From JBIIUJ01 sp044340025 (GTDB lineage: Bacteria > Pseudomonadota > Alphaproteobacteria > Caulobacterales > Aquidulcibacteraceae), in the NCBI GenBank assembly GCA_044340025.1, contig JBIIUJ010000001.1:15067-79066 (forward strand): a stretch of DNA of 64,000 nt. The letters run 5' to 3'. The position numbers and the translations under genes are program-made. The notes under the pieces were generated by a model, which searched no databases, was not told where the DNA came from, and was given only the letters and a program-made list of their open reading frames with translations. Positions 34,013 to 42,600 of this stretch are shown one piece after another. How positions within the stretch are numbered: the stretch's first letter is position 1; the number at the start of each line of letters is the position of its first letter.

Positions 34013-35386
34013 TCATGCCCGGCCCTGCTTTTCCAGCAGCGAGATCAGGTCTGCGAGCGTGCGCAGCGGCCGGGCGGCGATCCCGGCCGGGGCTGCTTCG
34101 GTCAGATCCGAGGGGCCGATCGCCTCGCGAAACCCGAGTTTCAGCGCTTCCTTCAGCCGGGCGTCGGCGCGGCTGACCGGGCGGACGTCTCCGGAAAGCG
34201 CGATCTCCCCGAAAACGACGCTGGCGCGCGGCAAAGCGACGTCCATCAGGGCCGACGCCAGCGCCGCAGCGACGGCGAGGTCGGCGGCGGGTTCGCCCAC
34301 GCGCAGGCCGCCGGCGATGTTCAGATAGACGTCGCGGCCGGCGAAGGAGAGACCGCAGCGCGTCTCCAGCACGGCAAGCACCATGGCCAGCCGGCCAGCG
34401 TCCCAGCCAACCACGGCCCGGCGCGGCGTGCCATAGGCCGCCGGCGCTGCGAGCGCCTGGATCTCGATCAGGATCGGGCGCGTTCCCTCCAGTCCTGCGA
34501 ACACGGCCGATCCCGAAACCTCCTCCGGCCGGGCGTTCAAGAACAGGGATGAGGGATTGGCGACATCGCGCAGCCCCCGATCCCCCATCTCGAAAACGCC
34601 AATCTCATCTGTGGGTCCGAAGCGGTTCTTGAGAGCACGCAGAATGCGGAAATGATGGCCGCGCTCCCCCTCGAACTGGAGCACCGCATCCACAAGATGC
34701 TCCACCACGCGCGGGCCGGCGATCTGGCCGTCCTTCGTCACATGACCCACAAGCACCACTGAGGCGCCGGAGCGTTTGGCGTAACGCACCAGCTCGTGGG
34801 CGCAGGCGCGCACTTGCGCCACGGTGCCGGGCGCGGCGCTCAGGCCTTCGCTCCAGAGCGTCTGGATGCTGTCGATGATGACGAAGTCGGGCTTGCTGGC
34901 CTTCAGTCCGTCCAGAATGGGGCCAAGGCTGGTCTCGGCGGCAAGCTGAACGGGCGCTTCAGCAAGCGCAAGGCGGCGCGCACGGTCCTGAATCTGTGCG
35001 GTTGCTTCCTCGCCCGAGACATAGATCACGCTCGCGCCGCTGCGGGCGAGGCCGGCTGCAGCCTGCAGCAGCAAGGTCGACTTGCCGATCCCCGGATCGC
35101 CGCCCACCAGGAGCGCGCTCGCCCGCACGACGCCGCCGCCGCACACCCGATCAAACTCGCCCACGCCCGTTTTCATGCGGTCTGGCGCCAAATCCGTCCC
35201 GTTTAGTGCGGTGAAGGACAGTTTGGCGGCGCGTGAACCGCTGCGGCTGGGCACGCCCGGCGGGGCGGCCTCCCGGGCCTCCTCCACGATCGTGTTCCAC
35301 GCCCCACAGGCGTCGCACCGGCCCTGCCACTTGGCATGCGCCGCACCGCAGTTCTGACAGACGAAAACGCTTTCGGGCCGGGCCAT
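34013..35386 (-). CDS. radA: DNA repair protein RadA (Sms)
   Basis: A RecA-like branch-migration ATPase of 457 residues. A zinc finger (VCQNCGAAHAKWQGRCDACG, residues 9-28) is followed by Walker A GGDPGIGKSTLLLQA near residue 94. The RadA-specific KNRFG is near 253, and a Lon-protease-like C-terminal domain (GEIALSGDVRPVSRADARLK) is present. All hallmark motifs are intact. It begins 39 bases after podJ on the same strand and leads cvpA-purF-SDR. No SOS box lies directly ahead of it, and transcription may come from the podJ side. Confidence 0.96.
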   Translation of the reverse strand: MARPESVFVCQNCGAAHAKWQGRCDACGAWNTIVEEAREAAPPGVPSRSGSRAAKLSFTALNGTDLAPDRMKTGVGEFDRVCGGGVVRASALLVGGDPGIGKSTLLLQAAAGLARSGASVIYVSGEEATAQIQDRARRLALAEAPVQLAAETSLGPILDGLKASKPDFVIIDSIQTLWSEGLSAAPGTVAQVRACAHELVRYAKRSGASVVLVGHVTKDGQIAGPRVVEHLVDAVLQFEGERGHHFRILRALKNRFGPTDEIGVFEMGDRGLRDVANPSSLFLNARPEEVSGSAVFAGLEGTRPILIEIQALAAPAAYGTPRRAVVGWDAGRLAMVLAVLETRCGLSFAGRDVYLNIAGGLRVGEPAADLAVAAALASALMDVALPRASVVFGEIALSGDVRPVSRADARLKEALKLGFREAIGPSDLTEAAPAGIAARPLRTLADLISLLEKQGRA

Positions 35387-35425
35387 GGTCCCAGTCTGGA
35401 GGGAGTCGCGGCCCGGCGGCAGGGC

Positions 35426-38251
35426 CTAGCTGGCAGTCCAGCTCAGCCGGCCGAACTCTCCATTGGCGCGCGGGTTGCCTGCGTCGGGCCGGAAGGCCTG
35501 CACGCGGCGGCGCACCGCCTCGCGATCGGCGGCGGAGAGCTCGGCCTCCAGCTCTGCGAGCTTGGCCTGGCTGTCCCGGTCGCCGCTGCGCGCCGCCACG
35601 CCGTACCAGAAGGCCGCCTCGGTCGGATTGCGGTCCATGCCGACGCCGTCCTCGTTCAGCGCGCCGAGGTTGAACTGGCTGTCGATCACGCCAAGCCGGG
35701 CTGCGCGGGTGAAGAGCTGGGCGGCAAGGCCGAGATCCTGCGGCGCGCCTTCGCCCTGGGCGGCGAAGACGGCGAGATTGTGGATCGCCTGGCGGTTGCC
35801 GGCGTCGGCGGCGCGCTGGGTCCAGCGCCGGGCCTCGGCGAGATCGCGCGGCACGCCCTCGCCGCGCTCATGCATCTTGGCGAGCCGGTACTGCGCCATG
35901 GCCAGCCCTTGTTCTGCGGCGCGGCGGATCAGCTCTGCGCCCTGTTCGGCAGCGCCGTTCTGCATGCGGGCCTGCCCGAGCTGGAATTGCGCCACTGGAT
36001 CTCCGGCGGCTGCGGCGTCCTCCAGCGTGCGCGGGGCAGGGGCGGCGGCTGCGGCGGGGGCTTCGGCCTTGGGCGCGGCGACAGGCGCGGCCGCGCGCGG
36101 CGCAGAGGCCGGGGCCGGCGCCGGCCGTTGCGGGGCTACGCGGGGCCGGTCTGCTGGCGCTTGCTCCGGGCGCGAGGCAGCGGGGCGCGGCGGCGCGGTG
36201 ACGGCCCGAGCGGCTGCGGGAGCCGCATCGGCCCCCGCACCATCAAAAGGGCGCGGTTCGGCCTCCGCCGGGGTCGTGGCTGGTTCCACGACGGCCGGCT
36301 CGGCCGGCGGCGGCGCCAGGGCCGAGGCCGGCAGAGCAGCCGGCGGCGGGCCCGCCGGCGCCGGGGCGGGCCGGTTGGTCGCAAGCAGACCCACAACGGC
36401 AAGCGCGGCAAGCGCCGCCCCGCCCGCCAGCGCAAGGGTGAGCGGCGAGACGCCGGCCTTGCCCGTCTTCTTGCGAGATCGAGGGCTCTTGCCGAGGCCT
36501 GCCGTGTCCGAGGCGTGCCCCCGTCTGCGCTTGGCCTGGTCCGGCCGGACCTGGCTTTCCATCGCCGCGCGCCGGGCGCGGGAGAGATAATCGCCGCGCT
36601 CGTCGTCGCGCGCTGTCGTCGGATCGGTTCTGAAGCCGTCCTCCTGATCGAGGGCGTCGACCCAGCCGTCCTGATCCTGGGGGCCTTCCTCCACGCCGAA
36701 CAGGGGCTCGGTGTCAGGGGCCACGAAGGCCTCGAAGTCGGGCTCCGCGCGCTGGTCAGCCCGCTCATCGTTGTCTGAAAACGCGGCCGGCTCGAACGGA
36801 CCGAATGGGTCGTGGAGATCGGCTGCGGGCGCTGGGCGCGGATCGCTGTCCCAGCCCGCAAAAGCGGGCGCGGCAGCTTCCTGCGTCGGCGCCAGCGCCG
36901 GCGGCGCGGCATATGCGGGCGCAGGGGCAGGGGAAGGCGCGGCCCATCGTTCCGCCGCGGCGGCAAACTGCGCTCCGATCCGCTCGAGGGCGGAGGCGGT
37001 GCGCTGTTCGCTCTCGGCGAGGCTGGTCTCGAACCGCTCCGACAGCTTGGCGACCTGATCGCCGACGACGGTCAGGGCGGCGGCCTCGCGCGCCTCGATC
37101 GCCTCCATCCGGCTTTCGATCCGGGTCGCGATCGCCTCCATGTCGGCGCGCAGATCATCGCTCTCGGCTGGCGCAGGCATGGTCTCCAGCGCGAGAAGGC
37201 GAGCCTCGAGCGCGGCGTTGGCGTTCGCCACTTCCGTGCGCAACGCGTCCACCGCGGCCAGATGGCGGCGCTCGGCGGCGTCCATGCTGTGATGCAGCTC
37301 GTTCAGGCCACGTTCGATCGGGCTTAGATCGGGCTCAGCGGGGGCAGGGGTCGGTGCCGGAATCTCGCGGCGCAGATCAGCCATGGCGCGCGCCACCTCG
37401 CCCGCGAGCGACTGAAAGCGTTTTTCCAGCAGATCCTTGAGGCGCGCCGTTGTGGCGCCGGGATCGACCGCATTGGCCTGATCCACCCGGTCGCGCAGCT
37501 TGCCGATCGCTTCTGCGAGCGTGGACAGCGCCTGTGTGTGTTCATCCTCCAGCCGGCTGACCCGCTCCTGCACGTCGCGGGGCGCGGCCGCCGCGGCCTT
37601 GCGGGCCTCTTCCTCGCTGGACCGGCGCGCCTCGGCGAGGCCTGTCGTGAGGCGATCATTGAGGCTGCTCATCTGGGTCTGGAGAGCGCCCAGCGCGACC
37701 GCAGCCTTGTCTTCGCTCTGCTGCACATGCGCCGCCAGCCGCGAGAGCGCCGTCTCGAGCGAACGCAGCGCCCCGATCGTCCGGGCCGGGGCGTCGTCTT
37801 CCTCCATCTGGCGCAAGCGATCGGCCAGCCCGACCTGAATGCCCTGCAGCTCCTGAAGGCCTGCTTCAACGCGCGACAGCGCCTCGGCGGCGGCCTTCTC
37901 GGATTGCTCCGCCCGCGCCGCGATACCGAGCACGGTGTGGTCCACCCCGGTCAGCGCGAGCGTGGAGCGCTGCTCGTTGGCGTCCAGCCTGCGGCTGATG
38001 CGATCGAGCGCCTGGGTGATGCGGCCGATCTCATCGGATGCATCCCGGTCGTCATAGGAGGGCGGGGCGTAGGATGGGAGGCGGCCAGACCCGAAGCCGG
38101 GCGGCGGCGGCGGCGCCTCCTGCTCCTCTTCGAGGATCATCCGATTGAGCCATTCGCCCAGAGTGAGGCCTTCGCGCCGGGCGAGGTCCTTGGCGGCGTC
38201 GCGCGCCCGCGGATCTATGCCCTTCACGCTCCACGGCGCCGCAGTGCTCAT
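35426..38251 (-). CDS. podJ: PodJ-type polar localization factor
   Basis: A 941-residue polarity protein. In Caulobacter, PodJ marks the new pole and recruits PleC and pilus proteins. The N-terminus STAAPWSVKGIDPRARDAAK then LARREGLTLGEWLNRMI is a PodJ hallmark. Residues ~75-480 are predicted coiled coil. A Pro/Ala/acidic region precedes a single membrane helix at ~600-626 (SPLTLALAGGAALAALAVVG). The periplasmic part has a Pro/Ala linker and about five Sel1 repeats (~738-915: DPVAQFQLGQARMQNGAAEQ and so on). It ends soon after Sel1; the peptidoglycan-binding domain that follows in Caulobacter is not seen. ATG 38251 has AAGGAG upstream. Confidence 0.9.
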   Translation of the reverse strand: MSTAAPWSVKGIDPRARDAAKDLARREGLTLGEWLNRMILEEEQEAPPPPPGFGSGRLPSYAPPSYDDRDASDEIGRITQALDRISRRLDANEQRSTLALTGVDHTVLGIAARAEQSEKAAAEALSRVEAGLQELQGIQVGLADRLRQMEEDDAPARTIGALRSLETALSRLAAHVQQSEDKAAVALGALQTQMSSLNDRLTTGLAEARRSSEEEARKAAAAAPRDVQERVSRLEDEHTQALSTLAEAIGKLRDRVDQANAVDPGATTARLKDLLEKRFQSLAGEVARAMADLRREIPAPTPAPAEPDLSPIERGLNELHHSMDAAERRHLAAVDALRTEVANANAALEARLLALETMPAPAESDDLRADMEAIATRIESRMEAIEAREAAALTVVGDQVAKLSERFETSLAESEQRTASALERIGAQFAAAAERWAAPSPAPAPAYAAPPALAPTQEAAAPAFAGWDSDPRPAPAADLHDPFGPFEPAAFSDNDERADQRAEPDFEAFVAPDTEPLFGVEEGPQDQDGWVDALDQEDGFRTDPTTARDDERGDYLSRARRAAMESQVRPDQAKRRRGHASDTAGLGKSPRSRKKTGKAGVSPLTLALAGGAALAALAVVGLLATNRPAPAPAGPPPAALPASALAPPPAEPAVVEPATTPAEAEPRPFDGAGADAAPAAARAVTAPPRPAASRPEQAPADRPRVAPQRPAPAPASAPRAAAPVAAPKAEAPAAAAAPAPRTLEDAAAAGDPVAQFQLGQARMQNGAAEQGAELIRRAAEQGLAMAQYRLAKMHERGEGVPRDLAEARRWTQRAADAGNRQAIHNLAVFAAQGEGAPQDLGLAAQLFTRAARLGVIDSQFNLGALNEDGVGMDRNPTEAAFWYGVAARSGDRDSQAKLAELEAELSAADREAVRRRVQAFRPDAGNPRANGEFGRLSWTAS

Positions 38252-38253
38252 AC

Positions 38254-38298
38254 GAATCGCGCTCCTTGCGTGTGCGAGGCTAGGCAGGGTGCTGAGTC
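38254..38298. promoter_or_regulatory. GANTC (CcrM) sites in the podJ leader
   Basis: GAATC at 38254-38258 and GAGTC at 38294-38298 lie within 50 bases of the podJ ATG. GANTC is methylated by CcrM in Alphaproteobacteria, and GcrA activates promoters carrying such sites. In Caulobacter podJ is under GcrA/DnaA/CtrA cell-cycle control, so the placement is suggestive. Confidence 0.5.
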
Positions 38299-38359
38299 GG
38301 GGCAAGAAAACCCGAATTCGCCTGATCGCCCCCCTCCCGCCAAGACGCCGCTGCATTGG

Positions 38360-38384
38360 TTAACCAGTCGTTAACACCCCTTAA
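38360..38384. promoter_or_regulatory. CtrA binding site upstream of podJ
   Basis: TTAA at 38360-38363, seven bases, TTAA at 38371-38374 is an exact CtrA recognition pattern. A third TTAA follows at 38381-38384 with a six-base spacing. The site is 109 bases from the podJ start and about 80-95 from the MerR gene start, so either or both could be regulated. Confidence 0.7.
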
Positions 38385-38408
38385 CGGGCCTGGCGCCGCT
38401 GCGCGCAT

Positions 38409-38426
38409 CTTGACGTTAACGTAAGG
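38409..38426. promoter_or_regulatory. Palindromic operator candidate for the MerR-type regulator
   Basis: ACGTTAACGT at 38413-38422 is a perfect palindrome within CTTGACGTTAACGTAAGG, itself nearly symmetrical. It lies about 30-45 bases before the MerR gene start. MerR proteins bind such dyads between -35 and -10. From memory it resembles the operator of LiuR-type regulators of branched-chain and fatty acid catabolism, which fits the genes downstream. Confidence 0.55.
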
Positions 38427-38467
38427 TGCGGCTAGGGAATGGAGGCTTCGATATGGGAGGCCTCGCC

Positions 38468-38953
38468 ATGACGCAGAGTCCGAAGGACCGGTCCTGGAGC
38501 ATAAGCCAGCTTGCGCGAGAGTTCGGCGTCACCGCGCGCGCTCTACGGTTCTATGAGGACAAGGACCTGCTTCATCCGGCGCGCGACGGGATGAACCGGA
38601 TCTTTTCGTCTCGTGATCGCGCCCGGCTTCAGCTGATCCTGCGCGGAAAGCGCGTCGGGTTCACGCTGGAAGAGATCCGCGAGATCCTCGACCTCTATGA
38701 CCTGCATGACGGCCAGCAAGCCCAATTGCGCGTGTCCCTGGTGAAGTTTCGCGAGCGGGTTCAGATCCTGGAACGTCAGCGCGAGGACATCGCCGGCGCG
38801 ATCGAAAACCTGCACGAGCGCATCGCCTGGATCGAAAGCAAGCTCGCGACGAACGCCAGCGCGGAAGAGGCCTCCGCGCGCGCGTTCGATACGTTGGCGC
38901 GCACCCGCCTGGCCGGCATGGCCGGCGAAGCGGCCCTGGACGACCAACCCTGA
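38468..38953 (+). CDS. MerR-family regulator of the beta-oxidation cluster
   Basis: A 161-residue MerR-type regulator with an N-terminal winged helix (SISQLAREFGVTARALRFYE, DLLHPARDGMNRIFSSRDRA), then a dimerisation coiled coil to about residue 135. The Tyr-Glu-Asp and Arg-Ile-Phe core is typical; no metal-binding Cys is present, arguing against a metal sensor. Genes of this type (LiuR-like) sit next to acyl-CoA catabolic operons. ATG 38468 has GGGAGG at seven bases; an in-frame ATG at 38453 also has GGAGG, so the start is ambiguous by five codons. It probably autoregulates through 38409-38426. Confidence 0.85.
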   Translation: MTQSPKDRSWSISQLAREFGVTARALRFYEDKDLLHPARDGMNRIFSSRDRARLQLILRGKRVGFTLEEIREILDLYDLHDGQQAQLRVSLVKFRERVQILERQREDIAGAIENLHERIAWIESKLATNASAEEASARAFDTLARTRLAGMAGEAALDDQP

Positions 38954-38981
38954 TCCCTTAACCCCCCTGATCCCTTAACCC
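38948..38981. repeat. Two tandem copies of a 17-bp repeat
   Basis: CCCTGATCCCTTAACCC occurs twice head to tail directly after the MerR stop and about 50 bases before the first acyl-CoA dehydrogenase ATG. Each copy contains a TTAA. It may be a local duplication or a regulatory repeat. Confidence 0.7.
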
Positions 38982-39029
38982 CACAGACCCGCAGGCGCAC
39001 GACCGAGATGCGCCGCCCGGAGGACAGCC

Positions 39030-40808
39030 ATGACCTATCACGCCCCCGTTCGCGACATGAAGTTCCTGTTCGACGAGGTTCTGGAAGTCGACCGCTTCTC
39101 CAATCTGGAGGGCTTTTCCGACGCGCCCAAGGATGTGCGCGACCAGATCCTCGAGGAGGGCGCCAAGTTCTGCGAGAACGTGCTGGCGCCGCTCAATGCG
39201 GTCGGCGACAGGCAGGGCTGCATCTGGAACCCCGACAATACGGTCACCACCCCGCCCGGCTTCAAGGACGCCTACCAGCAGCTTGTGGAGGCGGGCTGGC
39301 CGCTGCTTTCGGCGGATCCCGCCTTTGGCGGCCAGGGGCTGCCGCATGTGGTGAACCTTGCGTTCAACGAGATGGTGAGCTCTTCCAACATGGCGTTCGG
39401 CATGTATCCGGGCCTCACCCATGGCTGCTATTCGGCCATTCATGTGGGCGGGTCGCCGGAGCAGAAGCAGACCTATCTGCCCAAACTCGCATCCGGCGAA
39501 TGGGCCGGCACCATGAACCTGACCGAGCCGCACTGCGGCACCGATCTGGGCCTGCTGCGCACCAAGGCGACGCCCCAGCCCGACGGGACCTACAAGATCT
39601 CCGGCCAGAAGATCTGGATCTCGGGCGGCGAGCACGACATGACCGAGAACCACATCCATCTGGTTCTCGCCCGCATCGAGGGCGCGCCCGCCGGCGTGAA
39701 GGGCATTTCGCTTTTCATCGTGCCGAAGTTCCTCGTGAACGAGGATGGAACGCTCGGCGCGCGCAACCCGGCTTTCTGCGTGGGCCTTGAAGAGAAGATG
39801 GGCATCCACGGCAACGCCACCTGCGTGATGCAGTATGAGGAGGCGACGGGCTATCTGATCGGGGAGGCCAACAAGGGCCTCGCGGTGATGTTTGTGATGA
39901 TGAACGAGGCGCGCATCGGGGTGGGCCTTCAGGGCATGGCGCTCTCGGAGGTGGCCTACCAGCACGCAGCAGCCTTCGCCAAGGATCGCCGCCAGGGCCG
40001 CTCGCTCACGGGCGTCAAGGAACCCGATCAGCCGGCCGATACGATCCTCGTTCACCCGGACGTGCGCCGGATGCTGATGGACGTGCGCGCGATCACCGAG
40101 GGCGGGCGCGCCTTCCTCTACTGGACGGCGCTTTACGGCGATCTGTTGCACAAGAGCCCGGACGAGGCCGTGCGCCAGAAGGCCTCTGATTACATGGCGC
40201 TGATGACGCCGGTCCTGAAGGCCTATCTGACCGACAAGGGCCACAAGGGCGCCTCCGACGCGCTGCAGGTGCATGGCGGCTCCGGCTTCACCGAGCATTA
40301 TCGCGCCAGCCAGTTCCTGCGCGACAGCAAGATCGCCATGATCTACGAGGGCACCAACGGGGTGCAGGCGCTGGATCTCGTGGGCCGCAAGCTGGCCGCC
40401 AATGGCGGGCGCGCGATCCAGACCTTCTTTGCCGAGATCGACGAGTTCATCGCCGCCCACGACGGCGACGCCGACCTGAAACCCTTCGTGGAAGGGCTGC
40501 GCAGCGCCCGCATGCAGCTCCAGGACGCCACGATGTGGCTGATGGCCAATGGCATGACGAACTTCGACAACGCCGGCGCCTCCAGCCACGACTATCTCCA
40601 CATCTTCGGGCTGACGGGGCTCGCCTACATGTGGGCGCTGATGGCCAAGGCCGCCTATGCGAAGAAGGGCGCGGAGCCCTTCTACGACACCAAGGTCAAG
40701 ACCGGGCGCTATTTCATCGACCGCGTCCTGCCCGAGATCGCCAGCCATCTGGCCAAGGTGAAGACCGGCGCGGAGCCGGTGATGGCGCTCAGCGCAGACG
40801 AGTTCTGA
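39030..40808 (+). CDS. Acyl-CoA dehydrogenase, long form (FadE/DmdC-like)
   Basis: A 592-residue flavoenzyme catalysing the first oxidation of an acyl-CoA, electrons going to ETF. It is longer than the common ~380-residue enzymes because of a C-terminal extension (residues ~470-590) of the acetyl-CoA dehydrogenase-like type. The FAD/substrate motif is GTMNLTEPHCGTDLGLLRTK near residue 162. The catalytic Glu is in IAMIYEGTNGVQALDLVGRK near 440. GGAGG lies before ATG 39030. It is first in the cluster, 44 bases ahead of a second acyl-CoA dehydrogenase; chain-length preference is not readable. Confidence 0.93.
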   Translation: MTYHAPVRDMKFLFDEVLEVDRFSNLEGFSDAPKDVRDQILEEGAKFCENVLAPLNAVGDRQGCIWNPDNTVTTPPGFKDAYQQLVEAGWPLLSADPAFGGQGLPHVVNLAFNEMVSSSNMAFGMYPGLTHGCYSAIHVGGSPEQKQTYLPKLASGEWAGTMNLTEPHCGTDLGLLRTKATPQPDGTYKISGQKIWISGGEHDMTENHIHLVLARIEGAPAGVKGISLFIVPKFLVNEDGTLGARNPAFCVGLEEKMGIHGNATCVMQYEEATGYLIGEANKGLAVMFVMMNEARIGVGLQGMALSEVAYQHAAAFAKDRRQGRSLTGVKEPDQPADTILVHPDVRRMLMDVRAITEGGRAFLYWTALYGDLLHKSPDEAVRQKASDYMALMTPVLKAYLTDKGHKGASDALQVHGGSGFTEHYRASQFLRDSKIAMIYEGTNGVQALDLVGRKLAANGGRAIQTFFAEIDEFIAAHDGDADLKPFVEGLRSARMQLQDATMWLMANGMTNFDNAGASSHDYLHIFGLTGLAYMWALMAKAAYAKKGAEPFYDTKVKTGRYFIDRVLPEIASHLAKVKTGAEPVMALSADEF

Positions 40809-40852
40809 TCGAATAATCAAACACAAGCCGCAAGGCGCTCAGGGAGACCATC

Positions 40853-42016
40853 ATGGCTGCGATCGACCTGCCCAAGGCCGCATGGCGCAACGACGAGGAG
40901 CTGAACATCTTCGAGGACGCCGTGCGCGGCTTCTTCGCGAAGGAAGCTCCGCCCGAACGGATCGCCAAATGGCGCGAGGAGGGCATCGTCGAGCGCGACA
41001 TGTGGTTCAAGGCGGGCGAGGCGGGCATCCTGTGCGCCTCCATGCCGGAAGCCTATGGCGGCGCGGGCGGGGATTTCCGCCACGAGGCCGTGCTGATGGA
41101 CGTGATGGGCAAGATGGGGATCGACGGCTTCGGCGCCTCGCTCCACAACGCCATCGTCGCACCCTACATCCTGCACTACGGCTCGGAAGAGCAAAAACAG
41201 AAATGGCTGCCGAAGATGGCGTCGGGCGAACTCGTCGGCGCCATCGCCATGACCGAGCCCGGCGCCGGCTCCGATCTCCAGGGCGTGAAGACCACCGCCC
41301 AGAAGGTCGGCAACCAGTATGTGATCAACGGCTCCAAGACCTTCATCACCAACGGCCAGACCGCCAATCTGATCATCGTGGTCGCCAAGACCGACCCCGC
41401 CCAGGGCGCACGCGGCACCTCGCTCATCATGGTCGAGACTGACGAGGTGGAAGGCTTTCGCCGCGGCCGCAACCTCGACAAGGTGGGCCAGGACGCGCAG
41501 GACACGAGCGAACTGTTCTTCGACGATGTGAAGGTCCCTCTGACCAATCTGCTGGGCGCCGACGAGGGCAGGGGCTTCTTCCAGCTGATGGAACAGCTGC
41601 CCTCCGAACGGTTGCAGATCGGCATCCAGGGCGTGGCCACGATGGAGCGCGCGATCGAGCAAACAGTCGCTTACGTCAAGGAGCGCAAGGCCTTCGGCAA
41701 GACCATCATGGACTTCCAGAACACCCAGTTCAAACTGGCCGAGTGCAAGACCAAAGCAACCGTGGCGCGCGCCTTCTGCGACCGCTGCACGGAACTTCTG
41801 CTGGAAGGCAAGCTCGATGCGGCCACCGCCTCCATGGCCAAATACTGGGTCTCCGACGTGCAGTGCGAAGTGGTGGACGAGCTCCTCCAGCTTCACGGCG
41901 GCTGGGGCTACATGAACGAGTTCCCCATCGCCCAGATGTGGCGCGACAGCCGTGTGCAGCGCATCTATGGCGGCGCGAACGAAGTGATGAAGGTGCTGAT
42001 CGCGAGGACGTTGTAG
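40853..42016 (+). CDS. Acyl-CoA dehydrogenase, short form
   Basis: A 387-residue acyl-CoA dehydrogenase. Family motifs are GAIAMTEPGAGSDLQGVKTT near residue 129, TFITNGQTANLIIVVAKT near 160 and GGWGYMNEFPIAQMWRDSRV near 345. The catalytic base region is RIYGGANEVMKVLIARTL at the C-terminus. Gly-Gly-Ala-Asn replaces the Glu-Gly-Thr block of medium-chain enzymes, as in long-chain/isovaleryl-like forms where the Glu lies elsewhere. It is cotranscribed with the long-form enzyme. The two may serve different substrates. REP-like sequence follows its stop. Confidence 0.93.
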   Translation: MAAIDLPKAAWRNDEELNIFEDAVRGFFAKEAPPERIAKWREEGIVERDMWFKAGEAGILCASMPEAYGGAGGDFRHEAVLMDVMGKMGIDGFGASLHNAIVAPYILHYGSEEQKQKWLPKMASGELVGAIAMTEPGAGSDLQGVKTTAQKVGNQYVINGSKTFITNGQTANLIIVVAKTDPAQGARGTSLIMVETDEVEGFRRGRNLDKVGQDAQDTSELFFDDVKVPLTNLLGADEGRGFFQLMEQLPSERLQIGIQGVATMERAIEQTVAYVKERKAFGKTIMDFQNTQFKLAECKTKATVARAFCDRCTELLLEGKLDAATASMAKYWVSDVQCEVVDELLQLHGGWGYMNEFPIAQMWRDSRVQRIYGGANEVMKVLIARTL

Positions 42017-42054
42017 TGGCGGCCGCCGCCCCCTTCCCCTCGCTCCGCTCGGGA

Positions 42055-42114
42055 CTTCCCCCGCAGGCGGGGGAAGATGCCCGCGCCTTGTCTTCCCCCG
42101 CTTGCGGGGGGAAG
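42055..42114. repeat. REP-like palindromes (GCGGGGG family), two hairpins
   Basis: CTTCCCCCGC-AG-GCGGGGGAAG (42055-42076) is a perfect 10-bp stem. A second, near-perfect copy lies at 42092-42114 with one extra G. They fill the 107-base gap between the acyl-CoA dehydrogenase and osmC. The end of the second hairpin (GGGAAGGGAG) supplies the apparent ribosome site of osmC. Related palindromes recur at 42601-42736, 44459-44535 and 44940-44985. Confidence 0.8.
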
Positions 42115-42123
42115 GGAGCCTAG

Positions 42124-42585
42124 ATGTCCAACCACACCGCCACTATCCGCTGGGAGCGCGGCGATCAGCCCTTCCTCGACGGGAAATATTCCCGCGGTCA
42201 CGAGATCGCGTTTGACGGCGGCGTGTCGATCCGCGGATCGTCCGATCCGGGGACTGTGCGCCCGCCGCTGAGCGTGGTGGAGGCTGCCGATCCCGAAGAA
42301 ATGACGGTGGCGGCGCTCGCCTCCTGCCACATGATGTTCTTTCTGTCGTTTGCGAAGAAGGCCGGCTTCCGGATTGATTCCTATGAGGATCAGCCGGTGG
42401 GCGCGCTCGCGGCAGGCGAAGACGGCAAGGTCTGGCTGACGCAGATCACCCTGCGACCCCGTGTGATGTTTTCCGGCGATGTCACGCCGGATGCAGCGGA
42501 AATCCAGCTTCTGCACCATCACGCGCTTGAGGCCTGCTACATCGGCAACTCGCTGCGTTCCGAGATCCGGGTGGAGCCGCGATGA
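42124..42585 (+). CDS. OsmC/Ohr family protein
   Basis: A 153-residue OsmC-fold thiol peroxidase candidate, reducing organic hydroperoxides. The two redox cysteines are present at expected positions: Cys68 in VAALASCHMMFFLSF and Cys138 in ALEACYIGNSLRSEI. The N-terminal NHTATIRWERG is typical of the group annotated simply as OsmC rather than Ohr. Its placement in a beta-oxidation cluster suggests protection against lipid hydroperoxides (inference). The ribosome site comes from the adjacent palindrome. Confidence 0.9.
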   Translation: MSNHTATIRWERGDQPFLDGKYSRGHEIAFDGGVSIRGSSDPGTVRPPLSVVEAADPEEMTVAALASCHMMFFLSFAKKAGFRIDSYEDQPVGALAAGEDGKVWLTQITLRPRVMFSGDVTPDAAEIQLLHHHALEACYIGNSLRSEIRVEPR

Positions 42586-42600
42586 GCCTGCGTCGCGCGA

